Below, in pieces: positions 15,727-23,343 of a stretch of DNA of 24,770 nucleotides. The translations under genes were made by a program, and so were the position numbers. Each line of letters opens with the position of its first letter. Position 1 is the first letter of the stretch. This DNA is from a candidate division WOR-3 bacterium (GTDB lineage: Bacteria > SDB-A): positions 1 to 24,770 of the forward strand of contig JAFGON010000007.1 of the NCBI GenBank assembly GCA_016926475.1, read 5' to 3'. Under the pieces are notes generated by a model, which had not been told where the DNA came from, searched no databases, and saw only the letters and a program-made list of their open reading frames with translations.

Positions 15727-18106
15727 GGTTGCCTCTTTTCGCGTGAGGGGATTTATCGTAGAGGTTTTTAATTCCTTTTAATATCCGTTTTCTGATCGCC
15801 GTCAAATTTGTTTTGCCGCTTCCGGTATCGAATATCAAACAAAGAGTTTCATCGATATTATTCACTGAATACAGGGAAAAGTTTCCCGCGGAAACGGCTT
15901 TTTTGATCTCTTTGTCGAGCATTAGAGAATTCTCATTGTCTTTGGGCAAGACAACCGCTCCGTTTTTGATCCTTTTAATTTTGCAGGTTTTAAAAAATCC
16001 TTCTATTTTCTCGTTTATGCCCCCGACGGCTTGAACGTTTCCGTTTTGATCCACGGAGCCTGTTACTGCAAAATTTTGTTTTACCGGGATTCCGGATATG
16101 CTCGACAGAATGGCGCAGATTTCCGCTGTAGAAGCGCTGTCTCCGTCGACGATGTTGTATGATTGTTCGAAGCATATGGAGGCGTGAATAGACAGCGGAT
16201 AATCTCTGGAGTATTTGCCCCTCAAGCAACCGCCTATAATATTCACTCCTTTGGTATGGATTTCTCCTGAAAGGTTCGATTTTCTGTCTATGCTTATTAT
16301 TCCTTTCTCGCCGGGTGATACTACAGCAGTTATTCTTGAGGGAAGACCTATGGAAACCTCTTCAGTTTCAATCACGGTCAAGGCGTTGACCTGCCCTTTT
16401 TGGGAGCCTTTTAAAAATATTTTTATGATATTGTCGCTTATGAGTTTGAGATAGTCCCTTTCGAGAGCTGTTTTTCTAAAGCGCATTTTGTTCATCGCTT
16501 TTTCAACAGAAATCAACGTCACTGTCTTGGTTCTGGTGTTTTTTTTTCTTTCCCAGTAAACGCTTTCTTTTATCAGATCGGATAACATGCCGAACTTTGT
16601 GCTTATGTGTTTTTTGTCTCCGCTCAGTTTAACCGCGTGTTCGCAGATTCTGATTACTGCTTCTTTCGAAAAACCCGGTAGACCTTCTTTCTGCGTAGTC
16701 AGAGCCGTGAAATTTGCCAATTTCCTGAGGTTTCTTTTTGTCAGGGGCATGTGTTCTTCAAATTTGGCTTTTATTTTGAATATTTTTGGAAAGTCGGGGT
16801 CTTTGTAAAAAAGGGAGGAGTATATTTCGTCGTTTCCAATCATGATTACTTTGACGTCGATTTGCACCGAATTTGGTCTGAGGTAATTTCTCGTAGATAG
16901 GGGGTTGGACACGGGTGTTATCTCAAGGTTCTGAGTTTTCAAGGTTCTCTTCAGCCTTTGCCATGAATTGTCTTCCTGGAGAAGTTCATAAGCGTCCACA
17001 ATTATAAATCCTTTGTGGGCTTTTAAAAGACTTCCGGCTTTTATTCCAAGATGTATCTTTTCGCTGCTCCCGACGTTTTCAACCGTCCCGAAAAGGTTGT
17101 TTTCCGAAGGAAAACTTTCAATTATAACTGGTCGCTTTGACTTTTTGTAGTTGTTTACCGCGACGTTGATGCTCATTATGTTGTCTATGGACTCTTTTTC
17201 CTCTCTCCATTTATCCTTTGCCTTTTCGTCTTCCATCAATGTCTTCCAATAGGATATGTTCAAAAGCATGTAATCGAGAAATACATCGAGGTATTCCTTC
17301 ATCTGCAAGGATGAAGTGAGTTTTTTAAAGTCTTCGAAAATGAGTTTAAGAAAAGGATAAGCCGTGTCGATGTCGAGTTTTTTTCTTTTGTTGGAAAACG
17401 ATGTCCGAAGGGTTTTAAAATCATTCAGGTAAAGAGCTATTATCTTCTCGATTTTTTCTTTTTTGTTAATGTATTCCTTCAGTTTTTTGTTTTTAAGCTG
17501 ATTTTTCTCTACGAGTTCGGACAGCTCGCTGAAACTCAAAACTTTTTTTTTATGTATGGGCAGCAATTCCATTTTCATGTCTTCATTTTTGGACTTGATC
17601 CATCTGAAACCGGATGTTTTGATTAGCTTGTCGATTTTCGAAAATATTTTGTCTTCTTCTTTTTTTTCCTTTTTATCAAATTCCATTAATTCCGAAAGGT
17701 ACTTATCGTTGAAATAAATCGCCGATATGAGGTTTTCAAGGTTTTCGAGCAACTCCTGAAGGGCTCTTGAAACGGCTGTTCCTTCTCCGGTCGGCAGCTT
17801 AAGTGAAATTGGTTCTTCGGGGATGTCGAAATTGTAAAGAAAGATGACATCTTCAAGCTTCTTTTCTTTCATGCGTATTCTTTTAGTCAGAAATTTGTGA
17901 AGTGTGCTCTTTCTGCCAGTACCCGCTAAACCGGAAATGAAAATATTGTAGCCCTGGCTGTCGATCTCGATGCCTGTCTTGATCGATTCCAAGGCTTCTC
18001 TCTGACCAATTATGTCTTCCGCAGGAGATATTTCTGAGGTGGATTTAAAGCGGAAAAGGTTTTTAGGACATTGCCACGAAAGTTTTTGCGCATCGATCCT
18101 GTTCAA
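15719..18106 (-). CDS. LonB/LonC-like ATP-dependent protease (AAA_32 + Lon S16 domain)
   Basis: This 795-aa protein resembles the COG1067 family (E. coli YcbZ/LonH and relatives), not housekeeping Lon, since the N-terminal Lon substrate domain is absent. The P-loop is GLAGTGRKST (59-68). A long Lys/Glu-rich helical insertion follows (about 120-330). A Walker-B-like segment GFIIVDAYELL has Asp371. The C-terminal S16 protease domain has catalytic Ser657 in DGDSAS and Lys700 in GGINEK, 43 residues apart exactly as in E. coli Lon (S679/K722). The GTGR variant of the P-loop is, as I recall, common in this family, so ATP binding is likely but hydrolysis is not certain. The start is TTG with AGGAG six bases upstream; it shares TTGA with the stop of the biotin carrier gene. 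The role is probably protein quality control. Confidence 0.9.
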   Translation of the reverse strand: MNRIDAQKLSWQCPKNLFRFKSTSEISPAEDIIGQREALESIKTGIEIDSQGYNIFISGLAGTGRKSTLHKFLTKRIRMKEKKLEDVIFLYNFDIPEEPISLKLPTGEGTAVSRALQELLENLENLISAIYFNDKYLSELMEFDKKEKKEEDKIFSKIDKLIKTSGFRWIKSKNEDMKMELLPIHKKKVLSFSELSELVEKNQLKNKKLKEYINKKEKIEKIIALYLNDFKTLRTSFSNKRKKLDIDTAYPFLKLIFEDFKKLTSSLQMKEYLDVFLDYMLLNISYWKTLMEDEKAKDKWREEKESIDNIMSINVAVNNYKKSKRPVIIESFPSENNLFGTVENVGSSEKIHLGIKAGSLLKAHKGFIIVDAYELLQEDNSWQRLKRTLKTQNLEITPVSNPLSTRNYLRPNSVQIDVKVIMIGNDEIYSSLFYKDPDFPKIFKIKAKFEEHMPLTKRNLRKLANFTALTTQKEGLPGFSKEAVIRICEHAVKLSGDKKHISTKFGMLSDLIKESVYWERKKNTRTKTVTLISVEKAMNKMRFRKTALERDYLKLISDNIIKIFLKGSQKGQVNALTVIETEEVSIGLPSRITAVVSPGEKGIISIDRKSNLSGEIHTKGVNIIGGCLRGKYSRDYPLSIHASICFEQSYNIVDGDSASTAEICAILSSISGIPVKQNFAVTGSVDQNGNVQAVGGINEKIEGFFKTCKIKRIKNGAVVLPKDNENSLMLDKEIKKAVSAGNFSLYSVNNIDETLCLIFDTGSGKTNLTAIRKRILKGIKNLYDKSPHAKRGNHA

Positions 18107-18420
18107 ACATCTCTCCTGTAGATTACAATATCGCCTTTTTTGACTTTGTCCCCTGATTTAATTGCCACTGACATAACTTTTCCGTCGTATTCCGAAATTA
18201 TTTTGTTGTAGGATTTCATGGCTTCTACTACGTATAGAGGATCTCCTTTTTTAATCGTTGAACCTTCACGGACGAAGATTTCTCTGATTATTCCGGGTAT
18301 AGGAGCCCTTTCTTCGGTTTTGGTGTTTTGTTCATAGGAGACTCCGGGACTCTTTCTTTTGAAGTCGCACGTCTCGTATAAAGTTTCGTCGATGTTTAAA
18401 AGAATTTTGTCTTCGATCAT
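18103..18420 (-). CDS. Biotin carboxyl carrier protein / biotin-lipoyl domain
   Basis: 105 aa. The C-terminal two-thirds is a biotinyl domain: APIPGIIREIFVREG at 39-53, then the biotinylation motif EAMKS with target Lys69. A half-barrel follows with KSGDKVKKGD. In most carriers the motif is AMKM; Ser replaces the second Met here. The first 35 or so residues form a linker or contact region. It carries CO2 as carboxybiotin to the carboxyltransferase encoded immediately upstream (gap of nine bases). The Shine-Dalgarno TAGGAG overlaps that gene's TAG stop, so the two are coupled and likely made in a fixed ratio. Biotin, not lipoate, is inferred from the AMK motif and the carboxyltransferase neighbour. 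Confidence 0.92.
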   Translation of the reverse strand: MIEDKILLNIDETLYETCDFKRKSPGVSYEQNTKTEERAPIPGIIREIFVREGSTIKKGDPLYVVEAMKSYNKIISEYDGKVMSVAIKSGDKVKKGDIVIYRRDV

Positions 18421-18429
18421 CAGATTCTC

Positions 18430-19974
18430 CTACAGGGGTATGTTTCCATGGTGTTTCCAGAGTGATTGTCTCGATTTGTCCCGATAGACGTTCAGCATAT
18501 CTATGAGGATCTGTCTGGTCTGTTCCGGTTCTATGACGGCGTCTACGAAGCCTTTGGATGCCGCGATGTACGGGTTGGCGAATTTTTCCTGATATTCCGT
18601 GATTTTTTCTTTTCTTGTCTTTTCCGGATCGGGGCTTTCCATGATTTCTTTTCTGAAAAGGATGTTTGCCGCTCCTTCAGGCCCCATCACGGCGATTTCA
18701 GCGGTAGGCCACGCCGCAACAAAATCTGCTCCGAGATGTTTGCTGCACATGGCGATATAACCTCCACCGTATGCTTTCCTGACGATAACCGTCAATTTGG
18801 GCACTGTCGCCTCTGAGAACGCGTAGAGGACTTTCGCACCGTGACGTATCACGCCGGCGTGTTCCTGGTCTACGCCTGGGAGGTAACCCGGAATATCGAC
18901 GAAAGTAACAAGGGGTATGTTGAAAGAATCGCAGAATCTAATAAACCGAGCGGCTTTGTCCGCGGCGTTCACGTCGAGAACCCCAGCCAGGTAATAGGGT
19001 TGGTTTGCCACTATGCCAATGGAATGGCCTCCGACTCTGCCGAAACCAACTACTATGTTTTTCGCCCAATTCCTGTGTACTTCGATAAATTTTGATCCAT
19101 CTGTTATCGAACTGATTATTTCGAGCATGTCATAAGTTATTTTGGGATCGGAGGGGATAATGTTTGTTATGTCGAATTGCTTTTTGGGATTTTCCGGCGG
19201 CACGAGTGGAGGTTGTTCTCTGTTGTTTGAGGGTATGTATGAGAGGAGTTTTTGAATAAGTCTAAAGGCTTCTTTCTCGCTGGAAGCGACAAAATGCGCA
19301 TTTCCCGTTATTTCAGCGTGAGTTAAAGCTCCACCGAGATCTTCCATTGAGATCTCTTCTCCTATGACGGCTTTAATGACTTCTGGTCCGGTGATGAACA
19401 TGTTGCTGATTTTTTCTACGACAATTACGAAATCGGTTAAAGCCGGCGAGTAGACAGCTCCCCCGGCGCAGGGACCGAGAATCAGAGATATTTGAGGTAT
19501 AACTCCGGAAAGTTTTGTGTTTCTGTAAAATATTTCTCCGTATCCTGCTAGAGCTCCGACTCCTTCCTGTATCCTCGCGCCTCCTGAATCGTTGAGTCCT
19601 ATCAAGGGTATACCGGAATCTTTTGCCATATCCATAACTTTGCTTATTTTTGACGCGTGTCCTTCGCCGAGGGATCCTCCGGCTACAGTGAAGTCTTGAG
19701 CGAACAATGCAACTGGCCTGCCGGATATTTTTCCTATTCCGGTGATGACGCCGTCACCGGCAAGCATGACCCCTTCGAGTCCGTAGCCTCTCGCTTTATG
19801 TTCGACAAACAGGTCTGTTTCAAAAAAGCTGTTTTCGTCTAAAAGGGCCTCTATCCTCTCTCTGGCGGTGAGTTTTCCCCGCTGTTTTTGTTTTTCTATG
19901 GATTTTGCGCCGCCGCCGGATTTCCATCTTTGAACCCTGACGATAAAGTCGGCAATCGCGGATTTGATGTCCAT
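18430..19974 (-). CDS. Acyl-CoA carboxyltransferase subunit (propionyl-/methylmalonyl-CoA type)
   Basis: 514 aa, the usual length for PccB/MmdA-type subunits, with two crotonase-like halves. The N-half has LNDSGGARIQEG (127-138) and GPCAGGAVYSPAL (167-179), which form an oxyanion hole. The C-half has DIPGYLPG (360-367), AYGGGYIAM (401-409) and AWPTAEIAVMGPEGA (421-435). It moves CO2 between carboxybiotin and an acyl-CoA, most likely propionyl-CoA/methylmalonyl-CoA. The residue that is Asp422 in actinobacterial PccB is Ile407 here, as in less restrictive or methylmalonyl-type enzymes, so substrate is not settled. The ATG follows AGAGGGG. The biotin carrier gene is next, but neither a biotin carboxylase nor a membrane decarboxylase subunit is in the window. 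It may therefore be a carboxylase with AccC encoded elsewhere, or half of a sodium-pump decarboxylase. Confidence 0.93.
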   Translation of the reverse strand: MDIKSAIADFIVRVQRWKSGGGAKSIEKQKQRGKLTARERIEALLDENSFFETDLFVEHKARGYGLEGVMLAGDGVITGIGKISGRPVALFAQDFTVAGGSLGEGHASKISKVMDMAKDSGIPLIGLNDSGGARIQEGVGALAGYGEIFYRNTKLSGVIPQISLILGPCAGGAVYSPALTDFVIVVEKISNMFITGPEVIKAVIGEEISMEDLGGALTHAEITGNAHFVASSEKEAFRLIQKLLSYIPSNNREQPPLVPPENPKKQFDITNIIPSDPKITYDMLEIISSITDGSKFIEVHRNWAKNIVVGFGRVGGHSIGIVANQPYYLAGVLDVNAADKAARFIRFCDSFNIPLVTFVDIPGYLPGVDQEHAGVIRHGAKVLYAFSEATVPKLTVIVRKAYGGGYIAMCSKHLGADFVAAWPTAEIAVMGPEGAANILFRKEIMESPDPEKTRKEKITEYQEKFANPYIAASKGFVDAVIEPEQTRQILIDMLNVYRDKSRQSLWKHHGNIPL

Positions 19975-19985
19975 TTTTCCCCTCT

Positions 19986-20282
19986 TTATATGTTGTTGAA
20001 GCCCATTACATTTTTTTCGGGTTCATCGGTCTTGATTAAGCCGAATTTATCCTCGAAATCCTTGACCCTCTCTTCAAGCGTTTTTATGAGTCTTTTGGCT
20101 GTTTGAGGCGGCATAATAATCCGGCTGTTGATTTTTGCTTTGTTTTTCCCTGGCACAAGTCTCGCGAAATCAACTACGAATTCAGCTGGAGACGAGAGTA
20201 TAATGACAAAATTGCTGTAAACGCCGTCTGAAACCTCGTCAGGCAGTTCTATCGACAACTGGTTAGGTATTTGTTGTTTCAT
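19986..20282 (-). CDS. DUF3467 family protein (98 aa)
   Basis: The small protein matches the DUF3467 pattern well: an N-terminal SIELPDEVSDGVYSNFVII, then SSPAEFVVDFARLVPG, a central RIIMPPQTAKRLIKTLEE, and a C-terminal charged helix with FEDKFG. The family is widespread in bacteria and has no established function. The composition is that of a small alpha/beta cytoplasmic protein. The ATG follows GGAGGGG. It is the first gene of the seven-gene minus-strand operon, 11 bases before the carboxyltransferase, and sits directly behind the operon promoter. There is no signal peptide or catalytic motif. Confidence 0.9.
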   Translation of the reverse strand: MKQQIPNQLSIELPDEVSDGVYSNFVIILSSPAEFVVDFARLVPGKNKAKINSRIIMPPQTAKRLIKTLEERVKDFEDKFGLIKTDEPEKNVMGFNNI

Positions 20283-20322
20283 CGCCCCTCCGTTTCTCTG
20301 AAAAATTAGCTATCGAACATTG

Positions 20323-20352
20323 ATTATACTTTAATTTTTCTTGCGGTTGCAA
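20323..20352 (-). promoter_or_regulatory. Promoter of the minus-strand DUF3467-to-tamB operon
   Basis: On the minus strand a -35 TTGCAA (20352-20347), an 18-base spacer and a perfect -10 TATAAT (20328-20323) lie 40 bases before the ATG at 20282. The inverted repeat CTTGC-GGTT-GCAAG (20340-20353) covers the -35 box and may bind a regulator. This is the only good promoter I see for the seven genes. Confidence 0.65.
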
Positions 20353-20361
20353 GATAATAAC

Positions 20362-20390
20362 TTGACATTGTCTGTCGGTGATTTTAACAT
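20362..20390 (+). promoter_or_regulatory. Promoter of the J-domain/comEC operon, abutting the start codon
   Basis: A consensus -35 TTGACA (20362-20367), a 17-base spacer and a -10 TAACAT (20385-20390) end six bases before ATG 20397. Initiation about seven bases downstream of the -10 would fall on or next to the A of the ATG. No Shine-Dalgarno is present at a workable distance, which fits a leaderless transcript. Confidence 0.65.
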
Positions 20391-20396
20391 TTGAAA

Positions 20397-21056
20397 ATGG
20401 AAGATTTCTATGAAATCTTAGGCGTTACATTCAACGCAAACGAGAATGAAATCAGAGAAAGGTATATTTCTCTGGCAAAGCAGCATCACCCCGATCACAT
20501 AGAAGACAAAACAGGCTTGTCCTGGAGAAAAGCCAACGACAGATTCGCAGAGATAACAAGGGCATACAAAACTCTTATCGACAGGGACAAAAGAAGGGAA
20601 TACGACAGGAAATTGTCGGGGGAAGTGGATAAAAGCCTTGTGATCCAAGCAAAAAATATTTATGTCCAGACCCGAAACGCCGTTAAAACCAAGAACTGGC
20701 CGGCGGCTGAATCACTGATAAACGCCGCAATAAAGATACACAAAAAAAACGAATACCTTGTTTACCTCTCCATGATCAGGATCGCTATGGGGAAAGATGT
20801 CTTGAAAAATCTCGAATCGATACAGAGATCATTGAAAGACCGTATTTTCGAAGGTTTTTACCATGCCATTTACGCTTGGTCTCTATATTCAATGAGAAGA
20901 TTCGACGAAGCCGCGCTTTCTTTAAACGAAGCTTTCAAATGGGATCCGGAGTGTCTTGAAGCAATCGACTTAAGAGATATCATGGAAGTTGACGGTTTCT
21001 CAAAAACAAAAAAAGGGGTTTTTGGAAAAGTCAGAAATATTTTTAAAAAAGAGTGA
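20397..21056 (+). CDS. J-domain protein with TPR-like C-terminal region
   Basis: 219 aa from ATG 20397. Residues 3-72 are a DnaJ domain: FYEILGV opening helix I, a basic helix II, the essential HPD at 31-33, and KRREYDRKL in helix IV. Residues about 80-200 are helical repeats of TPR type (NWPAAESLINAAIKIHKKN and RRFDEAALSLNEAFKWDPE). The C-terminus is basic. There is no Gly/Phe region or zinc finger, so it is a class C J-protein that would stimulate an Hsp70 on particular clients recruited by the TPR part. A TTG at 20391 also lies in frame, but the -10 box ends right before it. The gene opens an operon with comEC. The client is unknown. Confidence 0.9.
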   Translation: MEDFYEILGVTFNANENEIRERYISLAKQHHPDHIEDKTGLSWRKANDRFAEITRAYKTLIDRDKRREYDRKLSGEVDKSLVIQAKNIYVQTRNAVKTKNWPAAESLINAAIKIHKKNEYLVYLSMIRIAMGKDVLKNLESIQRSLKDRIFEGFYHAIYAWSLYSMRRFDEAALSLNEAFKWDPECLEAIDLRDIMEVDGFSKTKKGVFGKVRNIFKKE

Positions 21057-23322
21057 TTTTTTCAGAGAAAGCATCGCTTTTTGGTTTTTTTTGTCTTCTT
21101 GTTTAGGTGTCTACTTTGCCGGTATATTGTTCCCAATAAAATTTGCCGTATGTTTGTTTCTGTTTTTTATTTCTTTGGGAATCATTTTCATCCTGAAGAA
21201 CTGGTATTTTCTTTCGAGGCTTTCCTTGTTGGCGGCGAGTGTTTTTGTATTCACTCTCTGGGGGTATTATAAGATTCCACAAAGACATTTCCACCAAAAC
21301 GGAAGAAATTGCGTAATCACCGGCAGGATAAACACTGTTTCGAGAAAGAGCATTAAACTATCTGTGGAATCGGTCAATGGTGAAAAGGATGATTTCGCTG
21401 TTTGCCTATTCGCCGACAGGGGTTTTGAAGACGGACAGAAGATAACCGCCTACGGCAGTTTTGCCCCTTTACCCTTCGCGACAAACCCCCATCAGTTCGA
21501 CTACGGCAGATTTCTCGTAGAAAACTCTATTTCCGCGATTTTTTATTGCGACAGTGTTTTTGTGAACTCGCGAAGTTCATTTCCTATTGACTTGATGAGA
21601 AACTGGATAAGGGAAAAAATTACTGATGAATTCGCCCAGGACAGAGACCTGATGTCTTTAGCCCTGACTGTTACCATTGGCGACAGGATGGAAATGACCG
21701 AAGACGTCAGAGAAGATTTTTTGAGGACAGGCACTTCCCATGTTCTTGCTATAAGCGGGCTTCACACAGGTATATTCCTGTCGATTCTTCTGACTACAGC
21801 TTCGGCGCTAGGGGTAAAGAGAAAAATCTCCTACATTTTCGCAATTTTTGCGCTTATTGTATTTTTAAAACTGACAGGAGGACAGCCATCGGTCTTCAGA
21901 GCATGCGTCGGCTCTACAGTCTTTTTGTGCGGGTCCCTTTTTGAGAGAAACAGAAATCCTTACCAGATACTTGGCTTGGCAGGGCTCTTTATTTTGGCGT
22001 TGAACCCTCTGACTCTTTGGAATCCCGGTTTTCAAATGTCTTTCTCGAGTGTTCTCGGAATCATCGTTTTTATGCCTCAAGTATCCCGATTCTTGAAAAA
22101 ATTTTCCTATCCTGTTAAATACATCTTCATGGCGGCACTTCTTGTCATCACGATAAACATCTGCCTTTTGCCTATCACTTCGACGACCTACGGCAAATTT
22201 TACTTGTTTTCTCCTCTGGCGAATCTGCTGATAATACCTTTTCTTTATTTGTTTATCACGGCGATGCTGTTGTTTCTATTTTTTTCGGCTATTCCGCTGT
22301 TTTCAGCGGCGGTATGGTTTTTCGGCAAGTCGATTTTGTTTGTATCGAGTCTTTTCGCGATTTCTTCACCTGGTTTTCGCGTGCCGCCATACACCTTCTT
22401 AGAAACATTGTTTTTCGTTTTGTGTCTTGCGCTTTTGAAGATTTCATTAACCAGAAGGGTTTATTTAAGGTATTTTCTGATGCTGACAGCTCTATTTTTG
22501 GCGTTTTTTTTCTCAAGAAGAATATTTTTCGATAAATCCTATGTTCTCTTCTTTGATGTTGGGCAGGGGAACGCGTGTCTTATCCATTCGAGATTTGGGC
22601 AAAATATGCTAATCGATGCCGGAAGAAGCGAAGTGAAAGCTCGGGGGATTGTCAATTACTCAAGTCTTGAACTCTTGGGCTCTCTGGACGCTGTCGTCGC
22701 AACACACCAGGACTTGGACCATATAGGCGGAATGGAAATCGTTGTATCATCGGTCGATCCTGATTTTGTATTTTTTAACGGTGTGTTGAAAACAAGGGAT
22801 TCACTATCCTCTTTTATGATAGCTTCAGGGGATAAATTGTCGATTTTAGCTCGCGGGGATTCTTTCTCTTTGGGGGATTTCTCTTTTGCAGTTTTATCCC
22901 CCGACAGAAAACTATTGCCAGAGTATTCGTCGAGTCAAAACGAGCACTCAATATTCTTAAGAGCTGTCTGCGGAAAAACTCTTTTTGTGCTCCCAGGGGA
23001 TCGCCCCCTTATGACGATCGAAAAACCCGATTATTATGACAAAAGAATTCTTTTGATCTCTCACCATGGAGACGGCAGAGCCAATCCGTTTGGCGTGATC
23101 GAAAGTATCGCTCCTTATTTCTCGGTGATCAGTGTCGGAGAGAATAACACCTATGGCCACCCCTCGGAATCGCTGTTACTCTTTTTATCCCGGTCGAATA
23201 TCCATACTTTAAGGACAGACATGGATGGCGCTATAAAAATAACGCTTCCTGAGGTTTCGGTTAAATGTTACAATGGCAGAAGCTATCTCTGGCATTTCAG
23301 CCGTGAAGAAATATTCAACTAA
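21022..23322 (+). CDS. comEC: ComEC/Rec2 family DNA-uptake channel protein
   Basis: Inner-membrane protein thought to conduct single-stranded DNA during natural transformation. Two N-terminal helices are followed by an OB-like DUF4131 region. The Competence domain comes next, with many helices and the hallmark HVLAISGLHTG (240-250). The C-terminal metallo-beta-lactamase-like domain (from about 525) has FFDVGQGNA, HQDLDHIGG (562-570), VLPGD, ISHHGDG and SVGENNTYGHP. The metal ligands are intact, so nuclease activity is plausible. The start is uncertain. The longest frame begins with TTG at 20989 but would overlap the J-domain gene by 68 bases without a ribosome-binding site. TTG 21022 has AAAGGGG just upstream and a 35-base overlap, giving 766 aa, the usual family size. 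Confidence 0.92.
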   Translation: MEKSEIFLKKSDFFRESIAFWFFLSSCLGVYFAGILFPIKFAVCLFLFFISLGIIFILKNWYFLSRLSLLAASVFVFTLWGYYKIPQRHFHQNGRNCVITGRINTVSRKSIKLSVESVNGEKDDFAVCLFADRGFEDGQKITAYGSFAPLPFATNPHQFDYGRFLVENSISAIFYCDSVFVNSRSSFPIDLMRNWIREKITDEFAQDRDLMSLALTVTIGDRMEMTEDVREDFLRTGTSHVLAISGLHTGIFLSILLTTASALGVKRKISYIFAIFALIVFLKLTGGQPSVFRACVGSTVFLCGSLFERNRNPYQILGLAGLFILALNPLTLWNPGFQMSFSSVLGIIVFMPQVSRFLKKFSYPVKYIFMAALLVITINICLLPITSTTYGKFYLFSPLANLLIIPFLYLFITAMLLFLFFSAIPLFSAAVWFFGKSILFVSSLFAISSPGFRVPPYTFLETLFFVLCLALLKISLTRRVYLRYFLMLTALFLAFFFSRRIFFDKSYVLFFDVGQGNACLIHSRFGQNMLIDAGRSEVKARGIVNYSSLELLGSLDAVVATHQDLDHIGGMEIVVSSVDPDFVFFNGVLKTRDSLSSFMIASGDKLSILARGDSFSLGDFSFAVLSPDRKLLPEYSSSQNEHSIFLRAVCGKTLFVLPGDRPLMTIEKPDYYDKRILLISHHGDGRANPFGVIESIAPYFSVISVGENNTYGHPSESLLLFLSRSNIHTLRTDMDGAIKITLPEVSVKCYNGRSYLWHFSREEIFN

Positions 23323-23343
23323 AACCTGCAAAAGGAGAAAATA

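Noticed and set aside
18466-18816. A 116-residue plus-strand ORF
   Set aside because: Antisense shadow of the conserved C-terminal half of the carboxyltransferase gene.
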